64,000 nucleotides of DNA from positions 359,610 to 423,609 of the forward strand of contig NZ_JAFFOB010000005.1 in assembly GCF_016918935.1 (NCBI RefSeq). The letters are read 5' to 3'. The stretch is from Roseitranquillus sediminis. GTDB taxonomy: Bacteria > Pseudomonadota > Alphaproteobacteria > Rhodobacterales > Rhodobacteraceae. Made by a program: the position numbers and the translations under genes. Shown here piece after piece: positions 46,168 through 54,074 of the stretch; position 1 is the first letter of the stretch, and each line of letters opens with the position of its first letter. The notes below the pieces were generated by a model. The model made no database searches. It was not told where the DNA came from and worked only from the letters and a program-made list of their open reading frames with translations.

Positions 46168-46409
46168 GCCGCCGCCTCCGCCCGGACGTCGAGCGCCGCG
46201 AGAGCCTTGCGCTTCGGTGCCTCCGCGAAATCCACCCGCACGCGCCGAGGCGAGAGTAGCGCAGGAAGGTCCTGCGGCTCTATCGACGCGCGGCGGTCGA
46301 GCAGGAAGAGGATTGACCGCCCGTCCAGTGTCGAGAGCCGGAAGCGGCTCTCCTGCACGACGGTGATGTAGCCGGAGATGTGCGGCACCGGGCCCTCGTC
46401 ACGCTGCAC
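46164..46409 (-). CDS. Small protein coupled to formate dehydrogenase
   Basis: 81 aa, likely beta-rich (ISGYITVVQESRFRLSTLDG, then RSILFLLDRRASIE), no membrane segment, no recognised domain. The GTG start at 46409 is the only one available; its TGA overlaps the GTG of the catalytic subunit (GTGA). The tight coupling suggests a chaperone-like or regulatory partner of the dehydrogenase. Gene order is this protein, FdhA, FdhB, NrfD-like, 97-aa protein. Confidence 0.65.
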   Translation of the reverse strand: MQRDEGPVPHISGYITVVQESRFRLSTLDGRSILFLLDRRASIEPQDLPALLSPRRVRVDFAEAPKRKALAALDVRAEAAA

Positions 46410-46463
46410 CCGATGAACAAGCCGCGCCGAGCGCAGCGGGTTCCACGGGCAGGGGCGCCGTGG

Positions 46464-46877
46464 TCAGGTGCCGAGCTTCTTCCAGACGCCGCGCGCGGAC
46501 AGCACCTCCGTCTCGTCGACATAGAGCGTGCCCTCCAGGAAGAAGAGCGTGCGCGTGTTACGCACCAGCCGGGGCCGGCCGATCACCACGTCGCCCATCT
46601 TCACCGAGCCCAGGAAGTGCACGTCGAGCTGCACTGTCGCCTGGGGCCGGTGCTCGTTGTGCATCCGGCCGAACAAGCCGAGGAGACGGTCGGCCATGGT
46701 CATGAGCATGCCACCCTGCACGACTCCGAGCAGGTTCGCGTGCTTTCCCTCCGCCTGGAAAGCCAGCGTCAGGTCCCCGTTCTCCACCTTTTCCCAGATC
46801 GGTCCGACATGGCCGAGGAAGCCCTCGTCCTCGTGCGGGCGATATCCATGGGCGGGAAAGTCGAAGGGAACGGTCAC
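46464..46877 (-). CDS. PaaI-type hotdog-fold thioesterase
   Basis: 137 aa. The hotdog helix and its active-site region read LLGVVQGGMLMTMADRLLG (about residues 49-67), with the QGG-x-hydrophobic-x-x-x-x-D pattern common to PaaI-like acyl-CoA thioesterases. LDVHFLGSVKMGDVV (about 83-97) is the second family strand pair. It is expected to hydrolyse a medium or aromatic acyl-CoA. Start ATG overlaps the CoA-transferase stop, and the divergent acyl-CoA dehydrogenase-like gene is next to them, so the three likely share an acyl-CoA pathway. Confidence 0.88.
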   Translation of the reverse strand: MTVPFDFPAHGYRPHEDEGFLGHVGPIWEKVENGDLTLAFQAEGKHANLLGVVQGGMLMTMADRLLGLFGRMHNEHRPQATVQLDVHFLGSVKMGDVVIGRPRLVRNTRTLFFLEGTLYVDETEVLSARGVWKKLGT

Positions 46878-48088
46878 ACCACCCCCTCCTGCCGCAGCGC
46901 GTCGACCTCGTCCTCGCTGTAGCCGAGCCGCCGCCCCAGGATGGCGGCCGTGTCGGCGCCGACCGGGTGGCTCGGGTCCAGCGGCTTCAGCGGACTGCCC
47001 TCGAAGCGGAGCGGGCTGTGCGGCAGGACGATCCGGCCGAGCTCGGGGTGGTCGACGCGCTGCAGGCTGCCGCGGGCGTGCATGTTCTCATCCTCGATCA
47101 CCTCGGCGAGCTCACGCACCGGAGCGCAGGGCACGCCCGCGACAAGCATCAGGCGGGCGATCTCGTCCCGCGGGCGCCCTGCGGTCCAGCCCTCCAGCAG
47201 CTCGTCCACCGCCGCCATGTTCTCAACCCGCGAGGTTCGGCTGACGAAGCGCGGATCGTCCTCGAGATCCTCGCGACCGATCACGCGCAGCATCGCGCGG
47301 AAGTCCGCGTCGCCGGGCGCGTTCAGCACCACGAAGCCGTCCGACGCGCGATAGCTGTTGTAGGGCGAGATGCCGAGGCCGCCGTGGCGGTTGCCGGTGC
47401 GCGACGGCGCCGCGTCCCCCATCGCCATCAGCATCCCGAGGTTCGAGGTCATCGTCGCGTAGGTCGCGTCCTGCATCGACACCTCCACCACGCGGCCATG
47501 ACCCGTCCGCTCGCGCTCGTAGAGCGCCGTGACGATGGCCGCGTAGAGGTGGACGCCGGCACTGAAGTCGCAGAGCGCCGGCCCCGCCTTGACCGGCGGC
47601 TGGTCGGGATGGCCGGTGATGCTGATGACGCCGGTCATCGCCTGCATCACCAGGTCCATGGCCGGATAGCTCCGGTAGGGCCCGTCCTTGCCGTAGCCCG
47701 AGCTCGAGCCGTAGATCAGCCTCGGATTGATCTCCCGCAGGACGGCGGGACCAATGCCGAGCCGGTCGGTGGTGCCTGGCGAGAAATTCTCGACCACGAC
47801 GTCCGCGCGCGTCACGAGGTCGAGCAGGATCGCCTTGCCCCGCGTGCTCTTGAGGTCCAGCGTCATGCTCTCCTTGTTCGAGTTCAGCATCGCATAGGCC
47901 ATCGCCGCGGGTCCGGCGTTGCCGCGGCTCCTGAGATGCTCGCCGCCCTTCGGCTCGACCTTGATCACCTCCGCGCCGGCCAGTGCCAGCAGGAGCGTGG
48001 CGTAGGGACCGTTATAGATGTGCGACAGGTCGATCACCGTCACGCCAGCCAGCGGCAGCGGCGCCGCCTCCCTGCCCAGATGATCCAT
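46874..48088 (-). CDS. Class III (formyl-CoA transferase/CaiB-type) CoA transferase
   Basis: 404 aa from the ATG at 48088, preceded by GGAGAC; upstream in-frame codons to 48178 lack support. The catalytic Asp is Asp145 in YPAMDLVMQAMTGV, and the N-terminal KVEPKGGEHLRSRG loop and GNRHGGLGISPYN segment are typical. It transfers CoA between a donor acyl-CoA and a carboxylic acid. The substrate is not evident. Coupled to a thioesterase and divergent from an acyl-CoA dehydrogenase-like gene. Confidence 0.9.
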   Translation of the reverse strand: MDHLGREAAPLPLAGVTVIDLSHIYNGPYATLLLALAGAEVIKVEPKGGEHLRSRGNAGPAAMAYAMLNSNKESMTLDLKSTRGKAILLDLVTRADVVVENFSPGTTDRLGIGPAVLREINPRLIYGSSSGYGKDGPYRSYPAMDLVMQAMTGVISITGHPDQPPVKAGPALCDFSAGVHLYAAIVTALYERERTGHGRVVEVSMQDATYATMTSNLGMLMAMGDAAPSRTGNRHGGLGISPYNSYRASDGFVVLNAPGDADFRAMLRVIGREDLEDDPRFVSRTSRVENMAAVDELLEGWTAGRPRDEIARLMLVAGVPCAPVRELAEVIEDENMHARGSLQRVDHPELGRIVLPHSPLRFEGSPLKPLDPSHPVGADTAAILGRRLGYSEDEVDALRQEGVV

Positions 48089-48258
48089 CGTCTCCCTCCG
48101 GTTATTGCCGCGTCTCGAACCTTGTGCAGCCCGGCGGCCGCTGCGATCGCGATGCGCGTTGCTGAAGCCGGAGTGCATCGCCCTCGCCGCGCGCCGGGTT
48201 TATGGATACGCTTGTACGCCGGCGGATGCACCGGCGCCAGCCGCGAAGGGGAAGATAC

Positions 48259-49422
48259 ATGAAGCTCGAGCTCACCGACGAACAGCGCGCCATGGCAGAG
48301 AGCGTTCGCCAGCTTGCGAACGACAAGTTCCGCGCGCGGGTGCCGCGATATCAGGACGGCACGTTCCCGTGGGAGAACGTCAAGGATCTGGCCGATCTGG
48401 GCGTGCTGGGAATGGCGGTGCCGGAGGAGTACGGCGGCCTCGGCCTGCCGGTGCTCGACTGCGCCATCGTGCTCGAGGAGATCGCCAAGGTTTGCTACGT
48501 GACCGCGATGGCCGCGCTCGGCATGATGGGCGTGCAGAACCGCATCATCGCCCGCTACGCCCCGGAAGAGATCCGCCAGAGCATCCTGCCCGGCGTCTGC
48601 ACCGGCGACGTCATCCTCGCCATCTGCATGACCGAGCCGCATGCCGGGACCGACGTCGCGAACTACAGGACGAATACCCGCGTGATGAACGACCGGCTGG
48701 TGATGAACGGCACCAAGACGCTCATCAGCCGCGCGGACGAGGCGGAGTGGTTCGTGGTCTTCACCCGGATCGATGGCCAGCCGGGGCGCGAGGGGATCGG
48801 CTGCGTCCTCGTCAACCGCGACGCGCCGGGCTTCGAGGTCACGGGCCGCTATCATACGATGGGCGGCGAGAACCTGGCCGAGATCCAGTTCACCGACTGC
48901 GAGATGCCGCTCGAGCAGCTGATCATCCGCGAAGACGGGTTCCGCAAGCTGCTCAGCGCCTTCAACACGCAGCGCTGCATGAACCCGGCGATTTCGCTCG
49001 GGCTTGCCGAGGGGGCGTTCGGTGAGGCCGTACGCTACGCCCGCGACCGCGAAGCGTTCGGGCGCCCGATCGGCACGAAGCAGGGGATGCGCTGGATGCT
49101 GGCCGAGATGTACCGCGAGATCGAGGTCGCCCGCTCGATCCTCTACCGCGCCTGTGCCACCGCCGATCCGTTTCCAGACCCCTACCTTGCCGCGATCGCC
49201 AAGATGCATTGCAACGAGATGGCGCTGCGGGTCACGAATACCGCGCTTCAGGTCCATGGCGGCTATGGCTTCACCGACGAGTACCCCGTCTCGCACTTCT
49301 ACCGCGGCGCCCGCTACGGCACCCTCGGTGGCGGCACGACCGAGACGCTGAAGGACCTGGTCGGCAAGCGGGTCTACGACACCTTCCCCGAAGACGGCTT
49401 CCTGGGGACTGGCGCGTTCTGA
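48259..49422 (+). CDS. Acyl-CoA dehydrogenase family protein without canonical catalytic Glu
   Basis: 387 aa from the ATG at 48259 (MKLELTDEQRAMAES) after GAAGGGGAAG. It has the FAD and acyl-CoA signatures CMTEPHAGTDVA (about residues 127-138), REAFGRPIGTKQGMRWMLAEM and QVHGGYGFTDEYPV. The catalytic Glu of MCAD sits in a Y-E-G-T motif; here that stretch is L-G-G-G-T, so it is Gly. The alternative Glu of isovaleryl-CoA dehydrogenase (LER on helix G) aligns with FNTQR, so it is Gln. It may use another base or catalyse a different reaction such as a reduction. The context of CoA-transferase and thioesterase supports an acyl-CoA substrate. Confidence 0.88.
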   Translation: MKLELTDEQRAMAESVRQLANDKFRARVPRYQDGTFPWENVKDLADLGVLGMAVPEEYGGLGLPVLDCAIVLEEIAKVCYVTAMAALGMMGVQNRIIARYAPEEIRQSILPGVCTGDVILAICMTEPHAGTDVANYRTNTRVMNDRLVMNGTKTLISRADEAEWFVVFTRIDGQPGREGIGCVLVNRDAPGFEVTGRYHTMGGENLAEIQFTDCEMPLEQLIIREDGFRKLLSAFNTQRCMNPAISLGLAEGAFGEAVRYARDREAFGRPIGTKQGMRWMLAEMYREIEVARSILYRACATADPFPDPYLAAIAKMHCNEMALRVTNTALQVHGGYGFTDEYPVSHFYRGARYGTLGGGTTETLKDLVGKRVYDTFPEDGFLGTGAF

Positions 49423-49435
49423 CGCGGTCGTCCCG

Positions 49436-50749
49436 CTATTCCTGCGGCGCGTCGCGTCTGAGCAGGTCCTCTTCGTCCCGGCGCTCGGCCGAGACCAGCG
49501 CGATGAGCGCCTTCTCCTCGGACTGCTGGAAGGCCTGCGGCGGCGCCTCAATGGCCGGGCGCTGGCGCGGCGCCGGTGCGGGCGCCTCCATGGGCGCGCC
49601 CACGCCTTCAAGGCGGATGCGATACGTGGTGTCGGGGATCGAGACGCCGGCGGCCTCGATCGCCGCCTTGACCAGCCGAATCGCGTCGCTCCGGGCGGTG
49701 GCGAAGCCGGTCGCCTCCTGGTCGATCCAGCCCGTCACGCGCAGGATTGCGCCTGACTCGTTGAGGTTCTCGATCCATACGAGCGCCTCGGGCCGGGCCA
49801 GCACGAAGGGCATCTCGCCCAGCGCCCGCTGCACCAGCAAGCGTGTGCCCTCCAGGTCCGCCTCGGGATCGATCCCGATGTCGAAGACAAAGCGGCGCTC
49901 GGGATTCCGCGTGTAGTTGACGAGCCGGCTCTTGAAGACGGTCGCGTTCGGGATGCGGATGTGGTTGCCGTCGAGCGACAGCAGTATCGTCGCGCGCGAG
50001 GTCAGGCGGATGACGCGCCCCGAGTCGCCCTCGATCTCCACCAGGTCGTTCGGCCTGAACGGCTGGCGCAAGCTCAGCATGACCGAGGCGACGAAGTTCT
50101 CGACCGTGTCGCGCACCGCAAAGCCGATGGCGAGGCCGACGATGCCGGCCGCGCCCAGGATCGTGCCGAGGAGCGCCGTCGCTCCCGCGAGGTCGAGCGC
50201 CATGACGAGACCCGCGAGAGCGAAGACGATCCGCACCGCCTGACGGTAGATGCCGGCGATGAAGGCGTTGGGCGCGAGCCGGTCCCACAGCCGCGCCCGC
50301 GCCGCGAGCCAGCCCAAGGCCACGACGGCCGCGAAGATCGCTCCGGCGAGCAGCAGCAGGGGAAGGCGCGCGATCACCTGCGCGACCCGCGTCTGGAACC
50401 GGCCGACAGCAGGATCCAGCTGCTCGGCCAGCGCGCTTGTCTCGATCAGGTCGTTTCGGACGGCAACCACGCCCTCAAGGCGCGCGGCGATGGCGCCCAC
50501 CTCCTCGCTGATGGAGGGGTCCGCCACCTCACCCGTCAGGGTGACGACGCCGGCCTCGACCTCCGCCGCGATCCCGTCGCGGTCGAGCGCCTGCAGGATC
50601 TGACGCAGCCGTGCGGCAATGGCGGCGTCGGGCCGCACGTCCTCGATCGCGATGGGCGGCTGGGGCGGCGCCGTCTCTTCCTGTGCGAGGGCGGGCAAGG
50701 CGATCGCGGGCAGCAGCGAGAGCACCAGGATTGCGGAGCGGATCATCAT
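49436..50749 (-). CDS. Mechanosensitive channel MscS family protein with N-terminal BON domain
   Basis: 437 aa from the ATG at 50749. A signal peptide (about residues 1-22, ending ALPALAQ) precedes a periplasmic BON domain (about 42-105, GVVTLTGEVADPSISEEV). Then come three membrane helices; the pore-lining TM3 region LLGTILGAAGIVGLAIGFAVRD (Gly/Ala-rich, about 215-236) and the beta domain FRPNDLVEIEGDSGRV follow. The C-terminal tail is Pro/Ala/Glu-rich. It should release solutes on hypo-osmotic shock. Longer in-frame starts up to 50887 overlap the phasin terminator and are rejected. Confidence 0.9.
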   Translation of the reverse strand: MMIRSAILVLSLLPAIALPALAQEETAPPQPPIAIEDVRPDAAIAARLRQILQALDRDGIAAEVEAGVVTLTGEVADPSISEEVGAIAARLEGVVAVRNDLIETSALAEQLDPAVGRFQTRVAQVIARLPLLLLAGAIFAAVVALGWLAARARLWDRLAPNAFIAGIYRQAVRIVFALAGLVMALDLAGATALLGTILGAAGIVGLAIGFAVRDTVENFVASVMLSLRQPFRPNDLVEIEGDSGRVIRLTSRATILLSLDGNHIRIPNATVFKSRLVNYTRNPERRFVFDIGIDPEADLEGTRLLVQRALGEMPFVLARPEALVWIENLNESGAILRVTGWIDQEATGFATARSDAIRLVKAAIEAAGVSIPDTTYRIRLEGVGAPMEAPAPAPRQRPAIEAPPQAFQQSEEKALIALVSAERRDEEDLLRRDAPQE

Positions 50750-50855
50750 CGGCCGACGGTAGCCGTCGCGATCACTGGCCGCCAGCAGGTCGCAGTCGCT
50801 GGTGGTTTTCTCTACTGCGAGTCCGATGGTGTGTCGGCGCGAACGTCCAACGAAA

Positions 50856-50881
50856 AGAGGCGGACCCGAAGGTCCGCCTCT
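50856..50881 (-). terminator. Intrinsic terminator of the phasin gene
   Basis: An 11-bp perfect stem with a 4-nt loop, AGAGGCGGACC (50856-50866) and GGTCCGCCTCT (50871-50881). Read on the minus strand it starts about 30 bp after the phasin stop and ends in a short U-rich stretch (TTTTCGTT). It is the clearest factor-independent terminator in the window. Confidence 0.85.
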
Positions 50882-50910
50882 CTGCACTCGTCAAAGAACG
50901 CGTAGTGCGA

Positions 50911-51354
50911 TCAGCGCGCGGCCTTGGCCACCCGCGTGCCCTTCGCGGCGGTCTTGCTGACGGCCGCGTCGGTGTTGGCGGCGACGCTCTGCGCGACGCG
51001 CTCGCCGGTGGCGGTGAAGAGTTCGGCCGTGTCGGTCTGGGCCTGCTTCACGACGCCGCCGAACGCTTCGGCGGTGCGGCGCGACAGCTCGATCTGGGCC
51101 TGCGAGAAGGCGGCGACGGCTTGGGCGTAGTCGGCGGGCTCGTCACGGACCGTGGTCACGTCGCGCAGGCGGGCGATGGTCTCGTTGGTCGAGGCGCTGG
51201 CAATCTCGTTCGATTTCGAGGCGGCTTCGATCGCGATGTTCGAGAAGCGCTCGCCGAAGGTCGCCCAGGTCTTCCAGACGTCGGCGGCAGGGCCGTTGGC
51301 GAAGCCCGGGTTCAGCTTTGCGAAGAGTTCGGTGAAGTCTTGCGGGTTGGTCAT
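50911..51354 (-). CDS. Phasin family protein (polyhydroxyalkanoate granule-associated)
   Basis: 147 aa, amphipathic helices throughout, with the family pattern FGERFSNIAIEAASKSNEIASAS, AAFSQAQIELSRRTAEAFGG and a Lys/Ala-rich C-terminus (KTAAKGTRVAKAAR). Phasins coat PHA granules and control their size. The isolated single-gene unit has two CTGC-N3-GCAG operators upstream and a strong terminator downstream, the arrangement expected for PhaR-regulated phaP. It predicts that the organism makes PHA, although no phaC is in the window. Confidence 0.88.
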   Translation of the reverse strand: MTNPQDFTELFAKLNPGFANGPAADVWKTWATFGERFSNIAIEAASKSNEIASASTNETIARLRDVTTVRDEPADYAQAVAAFSQAQIELSRRTAEAFGGVVKQAQTDTAELFTATGERVAQSVAANTDAAVSKTAAKGTRVAKAAR

Positions 51355-51405
51355 CTGGTCATCTCCGGCATGTGTGTGCGTTTGCGGCGGACCACACTGA
51401 TATGC

Positions 51406-51422
51406 ATGCTGCGTCGCAGCAT
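51406..51422 (-). promoter_or_regulatory. PhaR-type operator 1 upstream of phasin
   Basis: A 17-bp palindrome ATGCTGC-GTC-GCAGCAT containing CTGC-N3-GCAG (51409-51419), 55 bp before the phasin start. CTGC-N3/4-GCAG is the binding pattern reported for PhaR in Rhodobacter and Paracoccus, which represses phaP until PHA accumulates. Confidence 0.65.
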
Positions 51423-51437
51423 TTCAACCCTCTTTCG

Positions 51438-51448
51438 CTGCAGCGCAG
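51438..51448 (-). promoter_or_regulatory. PhaR-type operator 2 upstream of phasin
   Basis: CTGC-AGC-GCAG, a second CTGC-N3-GCAG element 29 bp from the first (start to start), also followed by the ATTTC sequence that follows site 1. A tandem pair would allow cooperative binding. Same family-based reasoning as site 1. Confidence 0.6.
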
Positions 51449-51530
51449 CATTTCCTCGGGCGGCAAGTCGAAGCGTAAGGTCGTCCCGAGAAGTTCTCTT
51501 GCTCCGTCAGTGACTTGGTCACTGCGCCCT

Positions 51531-52244
51531 CTAGGCGAGGGCCTTGACTGCCATCCAAACGCCCATGAAGAGCATCATGACGTTCTCCGTTAGCGACACG
51601 AACCCCAGCCGCACATTGCTGGACCCGCCGACGCAGGCACACTTCAACTCGCGCTTGTCGACGTAGACGGCCTTGAAGACAGAGACGGCTCCGACTGCGC
51701 CAATGAAGATCGCCACCGGAGAGGCGATCCAGATCAGCACCCCGGCGATCATCAGGATACCCGCCAGCGCCTCGCCGAACGGGTAAAGGTATCCGTACCG
51801 CACCCACCGCTGCGCAAGCAGGTCGTAATTCAGGAACATCGTCGAGAAGCTCTCGACGTCCTGCAGCTTCTGCACCGCTAGCAGCGTCATGGCGAAGGCG
51901 ATGAACCACTCGAACGCCCGGAGCGTCAGCAGCGAGCCGAAGGTGTACCTGCTGACCGCGAGCGCCATGAGCGCAGAGACCGCGAATATGGCGATGACCG
52001 GCTGAAAGCTCGTCTCGCCCTCACCCTTGAGTTCCTCGCCGAAGTGCTTGCGAAGGTCCTCGTAGCCGCCGATTCGCTCGCCGCCGATGAAGGCCTGCGG
52101 AGTCGTGTCCACGTCGTGCTCACTCTGGAACCGCTCCGTCTCTTCCCGCGTCGTGAGCCAATTGTCGTCGACCGTGAAGCCCTTGCGCTCGAGCAGAGCC
52201 TTCGACTTGAGCCCGAAGGGGCAGAGATGCTCCTCCATCACCAT
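51531..52244 (-). CDS. Glutaredoxin domain fused to MauE/DoxX-like membrane domain
   Basis: 237 aa from the ATG at 52244. Residues 1-70 are glutaredoxin-like: CPFG active site (Cys at about 8), then TTPQAFIGGERIGGYEDLRKHFG. Residues 85-237 form about four helices of the MauE-like family (FEWFIAFAMTLLAVQKLQD, YPFGEALAGILMIAGV, a CACVGG pair near the end). Such fusions probably pass reducing power across the membrane. The conserved first strand seems to extend upstream (KRAVLYR, about 52246-52266), yet no ATG, GTG or TTG is in frame there, so the true start is unsettled. Confidence 0.78.
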   Translation of the reverse strand: MVMEEHLCPFGLKSKALLERKGFTVDDNWLTTREETERFQSEHDVDTTPQAFIGGERIGGYEDLRKHFGEELKGEGETSFQPVIAIFAVSALMALAVSRYTFGSLLTLRAFEWFIAFAMTLLAVQKLQDVESFSTMFLNYDLLAQRWVRYGYLYPFGEALAGILMIAGVLIWIASPVAIFIGAVGAVSVFKAVYVDKRELKCACVGGSSNVRLGFVSLTENVMMLFMGVWMAVKALA

Positions 52245-52380
52245 CCGGTAGAGGACGGCGCGCTTGCCGTCGGTCCGGGCGTCGTGCCTGATCTGCTCGT
52301 CGAGTGCCGTGCGACCTCCGTCGCCTCGTTCTCCAAGAAGGGGAACAGCGCAGGGTGGCGCGAGTTCCGGTGCCGGCGTC

Positions 52381-53094
52381 CTACCGCTCGAAAAGGCGGA
52401 AGGCCCCGTCGACGATGATGGCGAGCAGCGCCACGAGTATGGCGCCCTGCGCGATGAACGCCTGATTGCCCGCCTGCAGGCCGGCGATGATGACCTCGCC
52501 CAGACCCTTGGCACCGACGGTGCTGCCGATGGTCGCCGTGCCGATGTTGATGATCGTCGAGATGCGGATACCCGCCAGGATGACCGGCGCAGCGAGCGGC
52601 AGCTCGACCTGCCGCAGGATCGCGGGCTTCGACATACCCATCCCGCGCGCGGCCTCCAGCGTCGCGGGTGGCAGGCCGCGCAGCCCGGCGACCGTATTTT
52701 CGAAGACCGGCAGGAGGCCGTAGGCGTAGAGCGCGATGAAAGTGGGCTCAAACCCGAAGCCCACGATCGGCACCGTCACGGCGAGCACGGCGATCGGTGG
52801 GAAGGTCTGTCCGAGGTTGGAGATCGTCCGCGCCAGCGTCATCAGGTCGCCGCCTCGGTTGCGGGTCACGAGGATGCCCAGCGCGACGGCGGTGATGACG
52901 GCGGCGGTCTCGGCCGCCGCAACGACCGCGACATGCCACAGCACGAGCATCGCGAGCGGCTGGCGGTCGTAGATGATCTGCTGGCCCGGATCGTTCAGAA
53001 GCGCGAGCAGCGGCGCGAAGAGCTGCGGCTGCAGCGCCAGCGCCAGGAACAGCACGGCGGCGATCAGCAGCCCGATCGCCCGGCCCCGCCTCAA
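52381..53094 (-). CDS. Osmoprotectant ABC importer permease (OpuBB/YehW-like), short form
   Basis: 237 aa using the TTG at 53094, whose TTGA overlaps the ATPase stop; the frame runs further upstream but that reads through the ATPase gene. Six hydrophobic segments. ARGMGMSKPAILRQVELP (about residues 140-157) is the EAA loop. GLLPVFENTVAGLRG and TATIGSTVGAKGLGEVII match betaine/choline/carnitine permeases. It pairs with the longer permease on the other side of the ATPase gene. Confidence 0.85.
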   Translation of the reverse strand: MRRGRAIGLLIAAVLFLALALQPQLFAPLLALLNDPGQQIIYDRQPLAMLVLWHVAVVAAAETAAVITAVALGILVTRNRGGDLMTLARTISNLGQTFPPIAVLAVTVPIVGFGFEPTFIALYAYGLLPVFENTVAGLRGLPPATLEAARGMGMSKPAILRQVELPLAAPVILAGIRISTIINIGTATIGSTVGAKGLGEVIIAGLQAGNQAFIAQGAILVALLAIIVDGAFRLFER

Positions 53095-54074
53095 GCGCGC
53101 CGCCCCACGCGCCAGACATCCTCGGCGCGCACTGCACCCACGAGCATGCCCGCTTCCACCAGCGGCAGGCTGTCCGCACCCTCCCAGATAATCCGCGACG
53201 CCGCCTCGCGGAGCGTATCCGAGGGCGCGAGCGGCAGGATCCTCCGGCCTGACGCCTGATCCACCACGGCGCCGTCCAGAACCTCCCATCCTTCCACCTT
53301 GTGGGGCGTCGCGATCTCCGCCACCCCGTGCAGCGACAGGATGCGCAGCGCGCGATCGTCGAGGCCCACGAACTGCCGCACGAAGCCCTCCTGCGGCTCG
53401 CGGAGCAGGAGCTCGGACCGGCCGATCTGCAGAATTCTTCCGGTATCCATCACGGCGATCCGGTCGGCGAGCTTGAACGCCTCATCCATGTCGTGCGTGA
53501 CGAGGATCACGGTCGTCCCGAGTCGGCGCTGGATCGCCTCGAACTCGTCCTGCAGATGCGCCCGCGTCACCGGATCGAGCGCCCCGAACGGCTCGTCCAT
53601 CAGGAGGACCGAGGGTTCGGCCGCCATCGCCCGCGCCACACCCACCCTCTGCTGCTGACCGCCGGAGAGCTGCGCGGGGTACTTGTCGCCGAACTCGGCC
53701 GGGTCGAGCTGGAAGAGCTCCAGAAGCTCGCGCACCCGCGCGTCGATCCGCGCCCGGTCCCAACGCATCAGACGGGGGACGGTGGCGATGTTGCGCGCGA
53801 CCGTCCAGTGCGGGAAGAGCCCCACCCCCTGGATGACGTAGCCGATCCCGAGGCGCAGCTCCTCGAGCGGAACCTGCATGATGTCGCGCCCGTCAATACG
53901 GACCGTCCCCTCCGTCGGGTCGATCAGCCGGTTGAGCATCCTGAGCGTGGTGGACTTGCCGCAGCCCGATGTGCCGACGAGCGCCAGCACTTCTCCGTCC
54001 TCCACGCGAAAGCTCACGTCGTCGACCGCGGTTGTCGCGCCGAAGCGCTTCGTCAGGCCCTCGACCTCGATCAT
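53091..54074 (-). CDS. Osmoprotectant (betaine/choline) ABC importer ATPase with CBS region
   Basis: 327 aa. Walker A GTSGCGKST (about residues 34-42), Q-loop in YVIQGVGLFPH, signature LSGGQQQR (about 135-142), Walker B VLLMDEPFGALDP (about 154-166), switch His in LVTHDMDEA. The C-terminal 90 residues look like a CBS pair remnant, ending in LPLVEAGMLVGAVRAEDVW; in OpuA/OsmV-type ATPases such regions sense ionic strength. Coupled with both permease genes (ATGA and TTGA). Confidence 0.9.
   Translation of the reverse strand: MIEVEGLTKRFGATTAVDDVSFRVEDGEVLALVGTSGCGKSTTLRMLNRLIDPTEGTVRIDGRDIMQVPLEELRLGIGYVIQGVGLFPHWTVARNIATVPRLMRWDRARIDARVRELLELFQLDPAEFGDKYPAQLSGGQQQRVGVARAMAAEPSVLLMDEPFGALDPVTRAHLQDEFEAIQRRLGTTVILVTHDMDEAFKLADRIAVMDTGRILQIGRSELLLREPQEGFVRQFVGLDDRALRILSLHGVAEIATPHKVEGWEVLDGAVVDQASGRRILPLAPSDTLREAASRIIWEGADSLPLVEAGMLVGAVRAEDVWRVGRRA

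Noticed and set aside
43009..46371. 1120-aa open frame on the + strand
   Set aside because: Fully antisense to the formate dehydrogenase catalytic gene, whose motifs are unmistakable.
51372..51593. 73-aa frame over the phasin operator region
   Set aside because: Overlaps operators and the end of the MauE-fusion gene; no coding features.
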